Positions 16,552 through 26,603 are shown, counted from the first letter of the stretch. The stretch is DNA of 64,000 nucleotides from Methylocystis rosea (GCF_003855495.1 NZ_CP034087.1:186001-250000), one strand, 5' to 3'. Translations and numbers: made by a program. Notes: a model not told the origin generated them from the letters alone.

Positions 16552-18378
16552 ATGGTGGAGCAGGCCGACACGACGTGTCAAACCGTCGCCGAACGGCGAA
16601 CGGGAGGCGACGAATTCGCGCCGCAACTGAAAATGCTTTTGGAGGCGTTCTACGTTTCGCGCGACCGCGCCATGCTGCTTTGGCTCGGCGTGGGTCTTGT
16701 CGCCGTGGTCGCTGCGACCGCTTATGGACAGATCATGCTCAACGCCTGGAACCAACCGTTTTACGATGCTCTCTCCCGCAAAGATCTTCCGGCCTTCGGC
16801 TTCCAACTTATCGTTTTCGCCTATATCGCAGGCGCTCTGTTGATCCTGAACGTGGCCCAGACGTGGCTCAACCAGATGACGAAGATGAAATTGCGGGAAG
16901 CGCTGACACGGGACCTTTTCGCGCAATGGCTCGCGCCCAAACGCGCTTTTCTCCTCGCCGGCGCTAAGGAAGTCGGAGAGAATCCGGACCAGCGCATCCA
17001 TGCGGACGCCCAGCATCTGGCCGAACTTTCCACTGATCTGGGCGTTGGGCTCGTCCAAGCGACGCTACTCTTAGCGAGCTTCATCGGCGTTCTGTGGATT
17101 CTGTCGGCGGGCGTGGTGTTCGAGTTCCAGGGAAAAAGCTTCGCTATTCCCGGTTATATGGTCTGGTGCGCGCTTCTCTATGCGGGCGCGGGATCATGGG
17201 CGAGTTGGCGCGTAGGCCGACCGCTGATCGCCCTTAACGGCGAACGTTATGCCCGCGAGTCCGATCTGCGCTTCGGCCTTGTTCACGTCAATGAGCATAG
17301 CGACGCGATCGCCGTCTACCGCGGCGAGGCAGAAGCGAGCGATCGGCTGCATCGAGAGCTTGATCGCCTTCTCCTCATTTTGCGTCGGCTCGTCGGCGCA
17401 ACGACGGGCCTGACTTGGATCACGGCCGGCTATGGATGGTTCACGATCGTCGCGCCGATCGTCGTGGCGGCGCCCGCTTACTTCGCGGGGGATCTTTCTT
17501 TTGGCGGGTTGCTCATGGCCGTTGGCGCGTTCAATCAAGTACAGCAGTCGCTACGGTGGTTCGTCGATAATTTCGGCGTGATTGCGGATTGGCGCGCGAC
17601 GCTCTTTCGTGTCGGCGGCTTTCGCCAGGCATTGATCGAAATGGACAAGCTCGGTGACGAGGCGAGCCGTATCGAACTCGTTACGACATCGGATGACAAG
17701 CTCCGCCTGGATGACTTTGGCGTCATTTCTCCCTCGGGGTGTACCATGTTGAATGAACCGCATGTCGAGATCCCGCCGGGAGATCGTGTCTTGATCGTCG
17801 GCGAGCCCGGTTCAGGAAAAACGACTCTTTTCTGCGCGATGGCGGGCTTATGGCCATGGGGAAGCGGCAGGATCTGCCTGCCGCCGGCGCAGAGCGTCAT
17901 GTTCATGCCCAAGCGCCCTTATATACCTGATGGCGCCCTGCGCAGCGCACTCGCTTATCCGAATCCGCCACGCAGCTTCTCGGATCAGGAGTTCATCGCA
18001 GCTTTAACGAAAATGGGCCTGTCACATCTATCGCGCTGGCTCGATCGTGTCGCGCGATGGGACAGGGAACTGAGCGAGCCGGAACAACAAAGTCTCGCTT
18101 TCGCGCGCGTTTTGCTTCACAAGCCGCGTTGGGTCTTTGTCGACGAGGCGATCGAGTCTCTTGCTCCGCAGGCGCGCAAAACGCTTTTCAACATCTTCGA
18201 GCAGGAATGGGCGGCAACAACCCTCGTTCACATCAGCGGACCGCAGGCTAAGGACGAGTTCTATACGCGTGTTCTTTATTTGACCATGAATCCTCAAGGT
18301 CAGCGACTAAGGGCTCCCTGCGTGCCGTGTGATCCAGAAGCCCGAAGGCGAAGAGCCGTCCTTGCAGATAAACAATAA
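16552..18378 (+). CDS. SbmA/BacA/YddA-type ABC exporter (fused membrane and ATPase domains)
   Basis: A 608-residue half-transporter. The membrane domain (ABC_membrane_2 type) covers about residues 40-360 and contains the family marker NAWNQPFYDALSRKDLPAF. The ATPase domain carries Walker A GEPGSGKTT at 417-425 and Walker B WVFVDEAIESL. The signature is unusual: ELSEPEQQSLAF where LSLGEQQRLAF is normal, so Pro replaces Gly in the ABC signature. The catalytic Glu after Walker B is kept. Relatives move peptides, B12 or very-long-chain acids across the inner membrane. An AGGGCGAG site precedes the ATG. It is followed at 42 bases by the glucanase gene. Confidence 0.9.
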   Translation: MVEQADTTCQTVAERRTGGDEFAPQLKMLLEAFYVSRDRAMLLWLGVGLVAVVAATAYGQIMLNAWNQPFYDALSRKDLPAFGFQLIVFAYIAGALLILNVAQTWLNQMTKMKLREALTRDLFAQWLAPKRAFLLAGAKEVGENPDQRIHADAQHLAELSTDLGVGLVQATLLLASFIGVLWILSAGVVFEFQGKSFAIPGYMVWCALLYAGAGSWASWRVGRPLIALNGERYARESDLRFGLVHVNEHSDAIAVYRGEAEASDRLHRELDRLLLILRRLVGATTGLTWITAGYGWFTIVAPIVVAAPAYFAGDLSFGGLLMAVGAFNQVQQSLRWFVDNFGVIADWRATLFRVGGFRQALIEMDKLGDEASRIELVTTSDDKLRLDDFGVISPSGCTMLNEPHVEIPPGDRVLIVGEPGSGKTTLFCAMAGLWPWGSGRICLPPAQSVMFMPKRPYIPDGALRSALAYPNPPRSFSDQEFIAALTKMGLSHLSRWLDRVARWDRELSEPEQQSLAFARVLLHKPRWVFVDEAIESLAPQARKTLFNIFEQEWAATTLVHISGPQAKDEFYTRVLYLTMNPQGQRLRAPCVPCDPEARRRRAVLADKQ

Positions 18379-18420
18379 GTAAACCCGCATGGCGCCCATG
18401 CCCCCTAGGATCGTTCGCCG

Positions 18421-19830
18421 ATGACAATCGCTCAAAACGACCGGATCATCTCCCAACAAAGGCCGGTCCTATCGGATGCGGCGCTGCTTGATCTCGTGCA
18501 GCGGCAAACGTTCCTCTATTTTTGGGAGGGCGCGCATCCCGCGAGCGGCCTTGCGCGCGATCACATCAGCCTCCTTGAAGAGCCACAGGATGATTGCGTC
18601 GCGATCGGAGGTTCCGGCTTTGGCGTCATGGCCATCATCGCCGCGACGGAAAGGGGATGGCTCACTCGGGATGAAGCTCTGACGCGTCTTGCGCTCATGC
18701 TCAATCTCCTGGAACGCGCGCCCTGCTATCACGGTCATTTTCCGCACTTCATGAATGACCGAACCGGCGCCTGTTGCGCGCCCAGAGCCGGAGTGTCGTG
18801 CTACAGCTGCGGCGGCGCCGGCGGCGCGACCATACCCTTCAGTCGGAAGGACGACGGCGGCGATATCGTCGAGACCGCGCTTTTGTTTCAGGGCTTGTTG
18901 TGCGCGCGACAATATTTCGATCGCGATACGTCCGCCGAGAAAAGCCTGCGCGACCGCATCACCTGCCTGTGGCTCGATGTGGAATGGAACTGGCACGTCC
19001 GCGAAGGACATAGCGTGCTGACTTGGCATTGGAGCCCCAACAACGGCTTCAGCCTTGCTCATGAAATCCGCGGCTGGAACGAATGCCTATTGACTTATGT
19101 CCTTGCCGCCGCCTCGCCGCGCTCTCCAATGGACTCGTCAGTCTATCACGACGGCTGGGCGCAGAGCCGGAGCTTTTTGAACGGCCATTTTTATTACGAC
19201 ATCGAATTGCCGCTCGGCCCTCCTTATGGCGGGCCCTTGTTCTTTTGCCATTATTCCTTCTGCGGCCTCGATCCGCGTGGGCTCGAGGATGTCTACGCCA
19301 ACTACTGGCGACAGAATACGCATCATGTGCGAATCAATATTGAACATTGCATCCGCAATCCCGGGAATCACAAGGGATATGGACCATCCTGCTGGGGCCT
19401 CACGGCGAGCGACGATCCGGGGGGTTACTACGTTCACGCGCCGGGAGACGATAAATGCGCTCGTGCGTGCGCGAGCGGGCACGTTAGTGTGCAATGTTGC
19501 AAGCGGCATGCGCCGGATGAGGACAATGGCGTGATTGCGCCGACCGCGGCATTGTCGAGCTTCCCATATGCGCCGGAAGCGGCGCTTCGCGCCATGCGGC
19601 ATTTTTACGATAAGCTCGGCGACAGGCTTTGGGGTCGTTTTGGTTTTACCGATGCGTTCAGCGAGGACGCCGATTGGTTCTCCCATACCTATCTTGCAAT
19701 CGACCAGGGACCTATTGTCGCGATGATCGAAAACCACCGCACGGGTCTGTTGTGGAATCTTTTCATGAAGGATCCCGATGTGCAGGTTGGATTGCGTCGG
19801 CTCGGATTTCAAAGCCCGCATCTCAAATAG
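18421..19830 (+). CDS. GH144-type glucanase (glucoamylase-family, PF10091) with two Cys-rich insertions
   Basis: A 469-residue protein of the family annotated as glucoamylase-like, whose characterised members (GH144) are endo-beta-1,2-glucanases. Typical segments are TFLYFWEGAHPASGLARD, TIPFSRKDDGGDIVETALL, LTWHWSPNNGF, ITPTAAL-like IAPTAALSSFPYAPEAALR and TYLAIDQGPIVAMIENHRTG. Two insertions that I do not know from the family each bring four Cys: C118, C119, C127, C130 and C346, C350, C359, C360. They may be disulfide-linked or bind metal. No signal peptide is seen, which suggests a cytoplasmic role. It is followed by a decayed GH15 gene. Confidence 0.87.
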   Translation: MTIAQNDRIISQQRPVLSDAALLDLVQRQTFLYFWEGAHPASGLARDHISLLEEPQDDCVAIGGSGFGVMAIIAATERGWLTRDEALTRLALMLNLLERAPCYHGHFPHFMNDRTGACCAPRAGVSCYSCGGAGGATIPFSRKDDGGDIVETALLFQGLLCARQYFDRDTSAEKSLRDRITCLWLDVEWNWHVREGHSVLTWHWSPNNGFSLAHEIRGWNECLLTYVLAAASPRSPMDSSVYHDGWAQSRSFLNGHFYYDIELPLGPPYGGPLFFCHYSFCGLDPRGLEDVYANYWRQNTHHVRINIEHCIRNPGNHKGYGPSCWGLTASDDPGGYYVHAPGDDKCARACASGHVSVQCCKRHAPDEDNGVIAPTAALSSFPYAPEAALRAMRHFYDKLGDRLWGRFGFTDAFSEDADWFSHTYLAIDQGPIVAMIENHRTGLLWNLFMKDPDVQVGLRRLGFQSPHLK

Positions 19831-19875
19831 GACCCCCGCAGGGAGCTGTAAAAGCCAGCGGTCAAAGAAAATGCG

Positions 19876-21332
19876 ATGAGCGGCAATGCGGGCACACTTT
19901 TGGAATGGATGGAGCGGCAATATCTGCTCTCCGCCGCCGCCATGCTCAGGGCGGTTTCAGCAACCGAACTCGTCAAAGTTCGCCGTCATTTTGGGCAGAC
20001 CATTCGGCCAGCGCCTGGATCCGTCCTGGCCTCTCCCGAGCTCGCTTCTTACGATCCAAATCCGGACTATTTTTTCCATTGGGTGTGCGATTCAGCGATC
20101 GTCATTGACGCTTTACGCGTATTGCTCGCGGAGCAGACGCTGGGGTCAGATGCAACTCGTTATCTCGTCGATTTTGTCAATTTTAGCCTTGGCCTTTGCC
20201 AGCTCGATGGCCGCGCTTTTTTGCGTCGTGGGGATTATCGCCGAGCGATTGATCCCGCTTTCCTCCCTCACGCGCGCAGCGACCGTGATCTTAGTCAAGT
20301 CTATGGGGACCGCGTCCTTGGCGAAGCGCGTTACAATCCGGACGGGACGCTCGACATTCTCAATTGGGCTCGTCCGCAAAATGATGGGCAAGCGTTGCGC
20401 GCACTCGCCGTCTTGCGCTTTTACCAGTTCGACGCGTTTCGTGAGCGTGCGGACGAAATGTTGGTCAAGGCGCTGCTCCGATGCGACCTCGACTATACGA
20501 GAGCCCTGTTTCGATCTTTGGGAAGAAGTTTCTAGTCATCATTATCACACGCGCCTCGTGCAATATGCAGCGCTTGCCGATGGGGTCGGCATGGATGGAG
20601 GCGGCTGGCGACGTGACGCGTGCGCAAGCCTATCGCGCGGCTGCGCAAGAAATCCGTCAGCGTCTCGACGCCCATTTCGATCCTGATGAAGGCGTTTATG
20701 TCTGCCGCTTCGCCAACGCGGCGGATAGGCCGAGCGCCGCGCCTGCGAGGCGACTCGACATGGCTGTGCCTCTTGGCGTGATTCATGCGGCGCGGGCGGA
20801 GGGGCCTCACAGCGTCCTCGATCCGAAGGCGCTTGCCACGCTGGCGCGGCTCGAGGAGTTTTTTGAGAAAAAGTATCCCATCAACCAGGAGCGTGCGTCA
20901 GATTGCGCTCCTGCTATGGGACGCTATGCCCATGATTCATATTGCAGCGGCGGAGCCTATTATTTTTCGACGTTCGGAGCGGCACAGTTTTACTTTCGCT
21001 TCGCGGAGGCAATCGGCAGAGGGGCAATGATTCCGGTTTCGGCAGGAAACCGGACCTTGTTGGCGGATATGCTCGGCGAGCCTCGCGCGGCGCTCGCGGC
21101 TGCGTCGGTCGAACCACCGTTCAGAGAAAGGCTCTTCAAAGCGTTTCTCGCTCGCGGCGATATGTTCATGGCCATGGTGCGGGCGCATACGCCGGCCTCG
21201 GGAGAATTGTCCGAGCAATTCGATCAGACGACTGGCGCGCAAACGTCCGCGAAGAACTTAGCCTGGAGCTATGCTGCTTTTGTCGCTGCGTTTGCGAGCA
21301 GGAGAGCGGCCCGTCGTCTGATGGCGTGCTGA
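19876..21332 (+). pseudogene. GH15 glucoamylase-like gene with two frameshifts
   Basis: The N-terminal half (frame from 19876) reads VRRHFGQTIRPAPGSVLASP and YDPNPDYFFHWVCDSAIVID, the catalytic (alpha/alpha)6-barrel start of GH15. That frame stops at 20535. The family sequence continues in a second frame (REPCFDLWEEVSSHHYHTRL, VQYAALADG, from about 20498) and then in a third (AWMEAAGDVTRAQAYRAAAQ onward, ending 21332). Two shifts, near 20495 and 20583, are therefore needed, and some residues between DLDYT and REPCF are missing. The gene is most likely inactive unless the reads are in error. Confidence 0.82.
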
Positions 21333-21394
21333 TGTCGCGCAAGCTCGGCGAGGGGTGTCAAGACACCCGAATAGGCGCCGCGCGCCGTGGAGCG

Positions 21395-22618
21395 TCAGCG
21401 GTCTTGCCGCAGCGGCCAGCGCCCGACCGCCAAGGCGCCCCTGGTGAGCTCCTCGGCGACGGACTCGAGATGGCAAAGCTCATCCGCAACAATCGCCGTG
21501 ATCTCGTTCCCCAACTCGCTCGCCCGACCGGAACCGCGCACGGATACCTCGATCGCCTGAGGCTGATCCACAGGACTGCCTATTTGGCTAACGATCAGGC
21601 ATTGCGCTTCGGCAATGTCCGCCACGTCCTCTATCAGACGCTGCGCAATCAGACCGGCGGCGATGTTATATAGCTTGCCGACATGCGTCAGGGGATTCTT
21701 CCCGGCCACGGACTCCATGGTCATCGGCCTGAATGGAGTAATGAGTCCGTTGATGCGGTTGCCGCGGCCGGCTTCCCCATCATCGCCTGCCTCGGCCGAG
21801 GTTCCTGTGACGGTCAGATAAATGCTGCAGGCGGTTGGGTTGTCGGCCGCGTTTACCTCAAGACTGATGTTCTCGACTCCATGCTCCTTTGCGATCTGAC
21901 GCGCAACGGCGGCAATCATTCTTTTGATGTCCAAGTAGTCCGCAAGGCTATGCACGAAGTGATCGATGATCGCACAGGCGATCGTAAGATGGATATGCTC
22001 ACCCTGCCGAATGCCCATTACCTTGATGTCTCTCCCAATCTCCTGATGGCGACCCTGTGCCATAGCGCCGAGATGCGCCTCGACGGCGTAGACTATTGTC
22101 TCGAGACGGCTCAGCGGCGCATAACCCACACCACAGGAGGTATCGTTGGCTAGACGCGCCCGTCCGGATCGCCGCGCGAAGAGGTCGGTCAAGTCGGCTG
22201 ACCCAGGCCGTACCAAATTACGCACTTTGATGTCCCGCCCCGTATCAATGGTGGGGAGATGTTTGGCGAACCATTCGGCGGCAACTTGATGCGCCAGATC
22301 TTCGATAGGCAGATCCTTTCCTTGGAAAGACCCCGTCGCCCTTCCAGCGACGAAGAGCTCGATAGGGCGCGAGATCTCACCGCCGCCAAACCGTGGCGAA
22401 GACGCGCCACCGGCGAGCAACGCTTTGTCGACATTGTGGTGAAGCACCTTGCCGCATTCCAAGAGATAGAGGCGCGATAGCGCTAAACTCATCTGTTCGG
22501 CAATTTCATCGCAGATTGTATCCGGATGACCCAGGCCCTTTCGCTCGACGATCTCAAAGTCAAGTAAGTCCCCGCTCGGGTGATCGAGGTCGCGAATGAA
22601 GAGGCGCTCAGGCGTCAC
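21395..22618 (-). CDS. Archaeal-type S-adenosylmethionine synthetase
   Basis: A 407-residue protein of the archaeal-type AdoMet synthetase family (PF01941), unrelated in length and motif layout to bacterial MetK. Seen are GLGHPDTICDEIAEQ near the N-terminus, GDDGEAGRGNRINGLITPFR and MTMESVAGKNPLTHVGKLYN. It makes S-adenosylmethionine from ATP and methionine. The start is a GTG with GAGGAAA upstream. It is scattered among bacteria, usually as a second copy beside metK, and is often next to stress genes. A methyltransferase gene starts 650 bases away on the other strand. Confidence 0.9.
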   Translation of the reverse strand: MTPERLFIRDLDHPSGDLLDFEIVERKGLGHPDTICDEIAEQMSLALSRLYLLECGKVLHHNVDKALLAGGASSPRFGGGEISRPIELFVAGRATGSFQGKDLPIEDLAHQVAAEWFAKHLPTIDTGRDIKVRNLVRPGSADLTDLFARRSGRARLANDTSCGVGYAPLSRLETIVYAVEAHLGAMAQGRHQEIGRDIKVMGIRQGEHIHLTIACAIIDHFVHSLADYLDIKRMIAAVARQIAKEHGVENISLEVNAADNPTACSIYLTVTGTSAEAGDDGEAGRGNRINGLITPFRPMTMESVAGKNPLTHVGKLYNIAAGLIAQRLIEDVADIAEAQCLIVSQIGSPVDQPQAIEVSVRGSGRASELGNEITAIVADELCHLESVAEELTRGALAVGRWPLRQDR

Positions 22619-23269
22619 GAGGTCGGTTTCCTCTTCCCTATCGCTGAGGCATGAAAGCCCGCGAAAGGTTCGTAGCCGCCATTAGCGCTGCAGGCTTGGA
22701 ACGCACGGTGGCGCACTCGATTTCACATCATGCCCATCGGTAGGTCCATGGGACCGAAGACAATGCTAACCGCGATCCTCTTTTCATCTATATTGAGCAC
22801 ATTGTCACATTATATAGCTTGTTGAGCTAAGCAAGCGTCTGCCGCGCCACTCTGCGCTGAAGAAGCGCCAATCGAGCACATCCCACCGCATGGGGTGTAG
22901 ACACCACACTTATCATGACGGCGATTCTCGGCGGCACGAGGTTATGCTGCCGAATAAGCGTCGACCGTCGAGATCATAGCGGTGCAGTCCAGTTACAAGG
23001 GCCACTTTTTCTACTTCCGCTCGCCGGATCGGGTGAAGTTTGACTGATCGCCAGCGCCCCGTGTGGACCGGATGGCCGGTTCGACACAAGCTAGAGAGCA
23101 CAGTCATGAAAGCCATCGATAAGCCAGGCTGCCGTGAGTGGGCGCGTAGCCCTCGATTGTCCAGGAACCCGATCGTCGCTGCCGGCATTCATTAAGCCCC
23201 TTTTGTATGATAGCGAGATTGGGCCGCTGAAACTGGAGCAGGTTTTCAAAACGGGATGGGGCGAACGAC
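22619..23269. other. Long divergent intergenic region
   Basis: No gene is recognised. Short frames on both strands have no family features. The stretch separates the leftward AdoMet synthetase from the rightward methyltransferase and must hold at least one promoter. An AT-rich patch lies at about 22780-22830. Confidence 0.45.
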
Positions 23270-24127
23270 ATGCGGAGAACATCGATACGCGATCACGCCT
23301 GGCTCTACCCGATACTATCCTTGGTGCTCGCCGTCGGCATTCTGCTCGCTTTCGGACTCACCTGGTGGCATGCATTGGCCGTTACGGCGCTGCTTGGATG
23401 TCCGCTCGTCGTGTTGTGGGGCCTGATTTTCAGTTGGTCCCAACCCGAGCCCGGAAGTGAGCTAGCGCCGGAGACCGATGGCGTGACCATCGAGTGGATT
23501 GCGCCCTTTTACGACCGTTTGTGCACGTTGCTCGGGTTGGGCCGCGCCTTCCGGAGGCAAATTCTCGAGGTGGCTGCCCTAAAGGCGGGCGAGCGCGTCC
23601 TCGATGCCGGTTGCGGAACCGGCGTATGGACCCGTCTTGCCGCCGAGGCGGTCGGCTCTTCGGGTCAAGTCATCGGCTTCGACCCTGGTCCGACGATGAT
23701 CGCGATCGCTCGCCGTAATGCCGCCCGGGAGGGAAGCCGGGCGACCTTCGAGTTGGCCGCTGTCGAGGAGCTTCCTTTCGAGGACGCCAGCTTCGACGCG
23801 GCGCTATTGAGCTTAGTCCTCCATCACCTGCCGGCCGAAGTGAAGCGAAGCGGTCTCAAGGAAATCGGCCGTGTCCTTCGGCCGGGCGGGCGGTTGATCG
23901 TGGTTGACTTAGACCAATCTAACAGCGTGCTGTCGCGGATCGTTTTGTGGCCGCTGTCGCATATAGGGAGCTCGGCTGACACCTTCGATGGAAAGATACC
24001 GATCTATCTGCGCGAGGCTGGGTTAAAACCCGTCACCGTCGAGGGGCAGTGGCGAAAGTCGTTGACCTTTTGGCGGGCAATGAAGCCTCTGTCGTCCATC
24101 GCCTCCGTGGAAACGCCTTTCAAGTGA
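23270..24127 (+). CDS. Membrane-anchored class I SAM-dependent methyltransferase
   Basis: A 285-residue protein. Two hydrophobic helices lie at the N-terminus (about 11-28 and 33-53), followed by a UbiE-like Rossmann domain. Motif I is VLDAGCGTGVWTRLA, then the acidic residue in QVIGFDPGP, EELPFEDASFDAALLSLVLH and GRVLRPGGRLIVVDLDQ. The substrate may be a lipid or quinone because the enzyme is membrane-tethered, but nothing in the sequence fixes it. The ATG is preceded by GGGGCGA. The AdoMet synthetase upstream on the other strand could supply its co-substrate. Confidence 0.85.
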   Translation: MRRTSIRDHAWLYPILSLVLAVGILLAFGLTWWHALAVTALLGCPLVVLWGLIFSWSQPEPGSELAPETDGVTIEWIAPFYDRLCTLLGLGRAFRRQILEVAALKAGERVLDAGCGTGVWTRLAAEAVGSSGQVIGFDPGPTMIAIARRNAAREGSRATFELAAVEELPFEDASFDAALLSLVLHHLPAEVKRSGLKEIGRVLRPGGRLIVVDLDQSNSVLSRIVLWPLSHIGSSADTFDGKIPIYLREAGLKPVTVEGQWRKSLTFWRAMKPLSSIASVETPFK

Positions 24128-24513
24128 ACTGACCGAGATCGACTCGTCGAAGACACCGCTTGCACGAAGGGAGTGAATGGCAAGCGCCGCCTGATCTGAA
24201 AATGCATTTTTCGCGGACGACTAGCGAGTTTTAGCCGAAGCTCCTCCGGCAAGGCCGCAGCTAGGTGCTCCAGCGCGCCGATGACGACGTCAAGGTCCGG
24301 CGTGCCCAAATTGACGCCCACCCTCGCGCAAATTCGCGTTCTTGCCTCGGCGTCGACGAGCGCCGGTAAGAAAAAATCGGAAATTTGGGGAAATTAGTGA
24401 CCGCTCTTTTTTTGCGGCCAAACGGCCCGTGATGTCGGCATTGAAGTCAGACGCGAATCGGGAGCGAATTTCAACGTGGGCGGTCTACGTCGTAACATCG
24501 AAGGAGTTCCGGC
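24128..24513. other. Gap between methyltransferase and DUF2190 gene
   Basis: No gene can be supported. A minus-strand frame (24004-24321) overlaps the methyltransferase gene and has no family features. The last 20 bases contain the AAGGAG ribosome site of the next gene. Confidence 0.4.
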
Positions 24514-24849
24514 ATGGCAGAGAACTACGCCCAAGAGGGCGATGCCATCATCGTCCCGTCTCCCGCTGGCGGTGTCAAACGCGGCGAGTTCGTTCTTGTG
24601 GGCAAGCTCGGGGGCGTCGCGGTGCACGCGGCTGACGAGGGCGAGGAAGTCGAAATCGCGCTCGAAGGTTGCTTCGATTTCCCAAAGACGAGCGACGCTC
24701 TCTCACTTGGCGCTCCCGCTTATTGGGACGCGGGCGCGAAGAAAATCACTGCGACAGCGCAAGGCAACACCCGGATCGGCGTAGCGATTGGTGCCGCTTC
24801 GAGCGAATCAGAGGAAGTGCGCGTCCGTCTCGACGGTCATATCTCGTAA
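24514..24849 (+). CDS. DUF2190 protein (phage capsid-decoration type)
   Basis: A 111-residue protein of the DUF2190 family, small beta-rich proteins that decorate phage capsids. Visible features are GDAIIVPSPAGGVKRGEFV, LGAPAYWDAGAKKITATAQG and NTRIGVAIGAA. A strong AAGGAG lies 7 bases before the ATG. No other phage gene (portal, major capsid, terminase, integrase) is seen nearby, so this is a stranded prophage gene or one taken over by the host. Confidence 0.85.
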   Translation: MAENYAQEGDAIIVPSPAGGVKRGEFVLVGKLGGVAVHAADEGEEVEIALEGCFDFPKTSDALSLGAPAYWDAGAKKITATAQGNTRIGVAIGAASSESEEVRVRLDGHIS

Positions 24850-25414
24850 ATCACAGTATGCCTTGCGGTAGCTCCCGGCGCGATCCGCGCCTCGAACACT
24901 CGAAGCGACGCGGGGCGCAAAGGGAACTGAGCATTCCGGCGCGCCGAAGGTGTAAACTCGTGCACTACCAATTCAGATTTAACCGAAAAGCGCCGCTACC
25001 GGCGACGGCTTCCGCAGTCGATCAGACAATTCGGCGACCATTCTGTCGAACGTCTCAATCAGATTGTCGCTGGACGAGCTTTCTCGATCGAAGCTTGACC
25101 TCGACCAAAAACGACGAACGGCCGCCGCGACATCTTTATGCAGTACGAGCTTGTTTTTGTCACAACGGAAATGGGTTCGACAAATGCGCCAAAGGACAAC
25201 AGCAGGAAGCAAAGATGCAAGCGCAATTCATTGTTTCTTTTGCTGCGCGCTCCACGGCCTCGAAATTTATGCGACTGGTGCATAACGTTTATGAGGTGGA
25301 TGCCGCGGCGCAATAGTCGGTCACGGAGCGGCGGCGTAAAACCTGGCCACTTTTGAGCTTCCCGCTTTCGCCATGACATTGGCCCGGCGGATCTCGATGA
25401 TCAGACCCTGACGC
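24850..25414. other. Region without a recognisable gene
   Basis: Several short frames exist on both strands with no consistent family match. The tract separates the phage-type gene from the dehydrogenase gene. It may be decayed phage DNA, which I cannot show. Confidence 0.4.
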
Positions 25415-26437
25415 TTAGTTCATGCGCGATGGCGATCTGCTAACGATGTTCTGCGGATGGCCCTCGAGGAAGGCGCGGATATTTGCGACCGTGGTCTCGA
25501 CTATTCGGCCTACGGCTTCCCTTGTATTGAAAGCGCTATGCGGAGTGACGATTACATTTGGCATCCGAAGCAGTACATGATCCGCCACGAGATCGCGCAG
25601 GTCGTGCTGATTGCAGAAGATCGAACAGATAAGTTCGGCCTCCTCGCGGATCAAAGGCTCGTCGGGCAAGACGTCGAGTCCGGCGCCAGCCACCTTGCCC
25701 GAGCGGAGCGCTTGGATCAGCGCAAGAGAATCGATCAGGCTTCCGCGCGCCGTGTTGACGATGATGACGCCGTTCTTCATCCGCGCGAACGTTTGGGCCG
25801 AGAGCAGATGATAAGTCGCGGGTGTCGCCGGAGCGTGGAACGTGATCACGTCCGAGTGCGTGAGCAGCTCATCAAAGGTCGCGTAGCGGAATCCGAGATG
25901 TTCGGCGAGCTGCGAATCGGTCGTCACGTCGTAAGCGAGCACGTTCATTCCGAATCCTTTGGCGATGCGGATCACGTGGCGGCCAATGCTTCCTGCGCCA
26001 ACGATGCCGATCGTCTTGCTCGCGAGATCGAAGCCTTGCAGGCCTTCAGGCGAGAATCGGCCGGAACGCGCGCGTTCCACGGCCTCTAAGAGGCGATGGC
26101 TGAGAGCAAGCAGCAGCGCGAAAACGTGCTCGGCAACCGTGTTTTCGCCGTAACTTGGGACGTTGCAGACCGTGATTCCACGCTCCGCGCAATAGGCCAT
26201 GTCAATGTGATCGTATCCGGTCGATCGAGTCGAGATCAGCTTCAGGGATGGGAGCTGTTCGAGGATCCCGCGGCTGAGCTCCGAATAGATGAATGTTGAA
26301 ATCAATTCTGCATCCAAGAAGCCATGCACATTGGCGGCGCCGAGCGGCTCCGCGACGAGCCGCAGTTCAGCGGCGGAGGCCAAGCTACTGAATGCTGCTC
26401 GTTCGCGCGATTCGGCTTCGAAGATCACGATTTTCAT
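25415..26437 (-). CDS. NAD-dependent D-2-hydroxyacid dehydrogenase
   Basis: A 340-residue enzyme of the D-lactate/D-2-hydroxyacid dehydrogenase family, which reduces 2-keto acids with NADH. The NAD loop GAGSIGRHVI covers 147-156. The catalytic triad is placed at R231 (NTARGS), E260 (DVLPDEP) and H300 (VTPHSAF). The substrate loop STRSTGYDHIDM and SYGENTVAEHVFALLL are also typical. A GGGGGCGGAA site precedes the ATG. It lies downstream of the PEP synthase gene on the same strand (167 bases), so the pair may share pyruvate/lactate metabolism. Confidence 0.92.
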   Translation of the reverse strand: MKIVIFEAESRERAAFSSLASAAELRLVAEPLGAANVHGFLDAELISTFIYSELSRGILEQLPSLKLISTRSTGYDHIDMAYCAERGITVCNVPSYGENTVAEHVFALLLALSHRLLEAVERARSGRFSPEGLQGFDLASKTIGIVGAGSIGRHVIRIAKGFGMNVLAYDVTTDSQLAEHLGFRYATFDELLTHSDVITFHAPATPATYHLLSAQTFARMKNGVIIVNTARGSLIDSLALIQALRSGKVAGAGLDVLPDEPLIREEAELICSIFCNQHDLRDLVADHVLLRMPNVIVTPHSAFNTREAVGRIVETTVANIRAFLEGHPQNIVSRSPSRMN

Positions 26438-26603
26438 GTTCCGCCCCCTTTATCGTGACAGCTGAGAGACGCGGCGATTGAGATCGTCTCGCGAACCGCG
26501 AAAAACCCCGGCTTCACTTTCGTCGCCTTGTCGACATTCGCGCGTCAACGCTCCGTCAGTTCATTGACAGGGCCAATAGGATTCAGCCTTCGGTCCATAA
26601 CGC

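Noticed and set aside
24004..24321. 105-codon minus-strand frame overlapping the methyltransferase gene
   Set aside because: It overlaps a solid gene on the other strand by over 100 bases and has no family features, although its first half looks protein-like.
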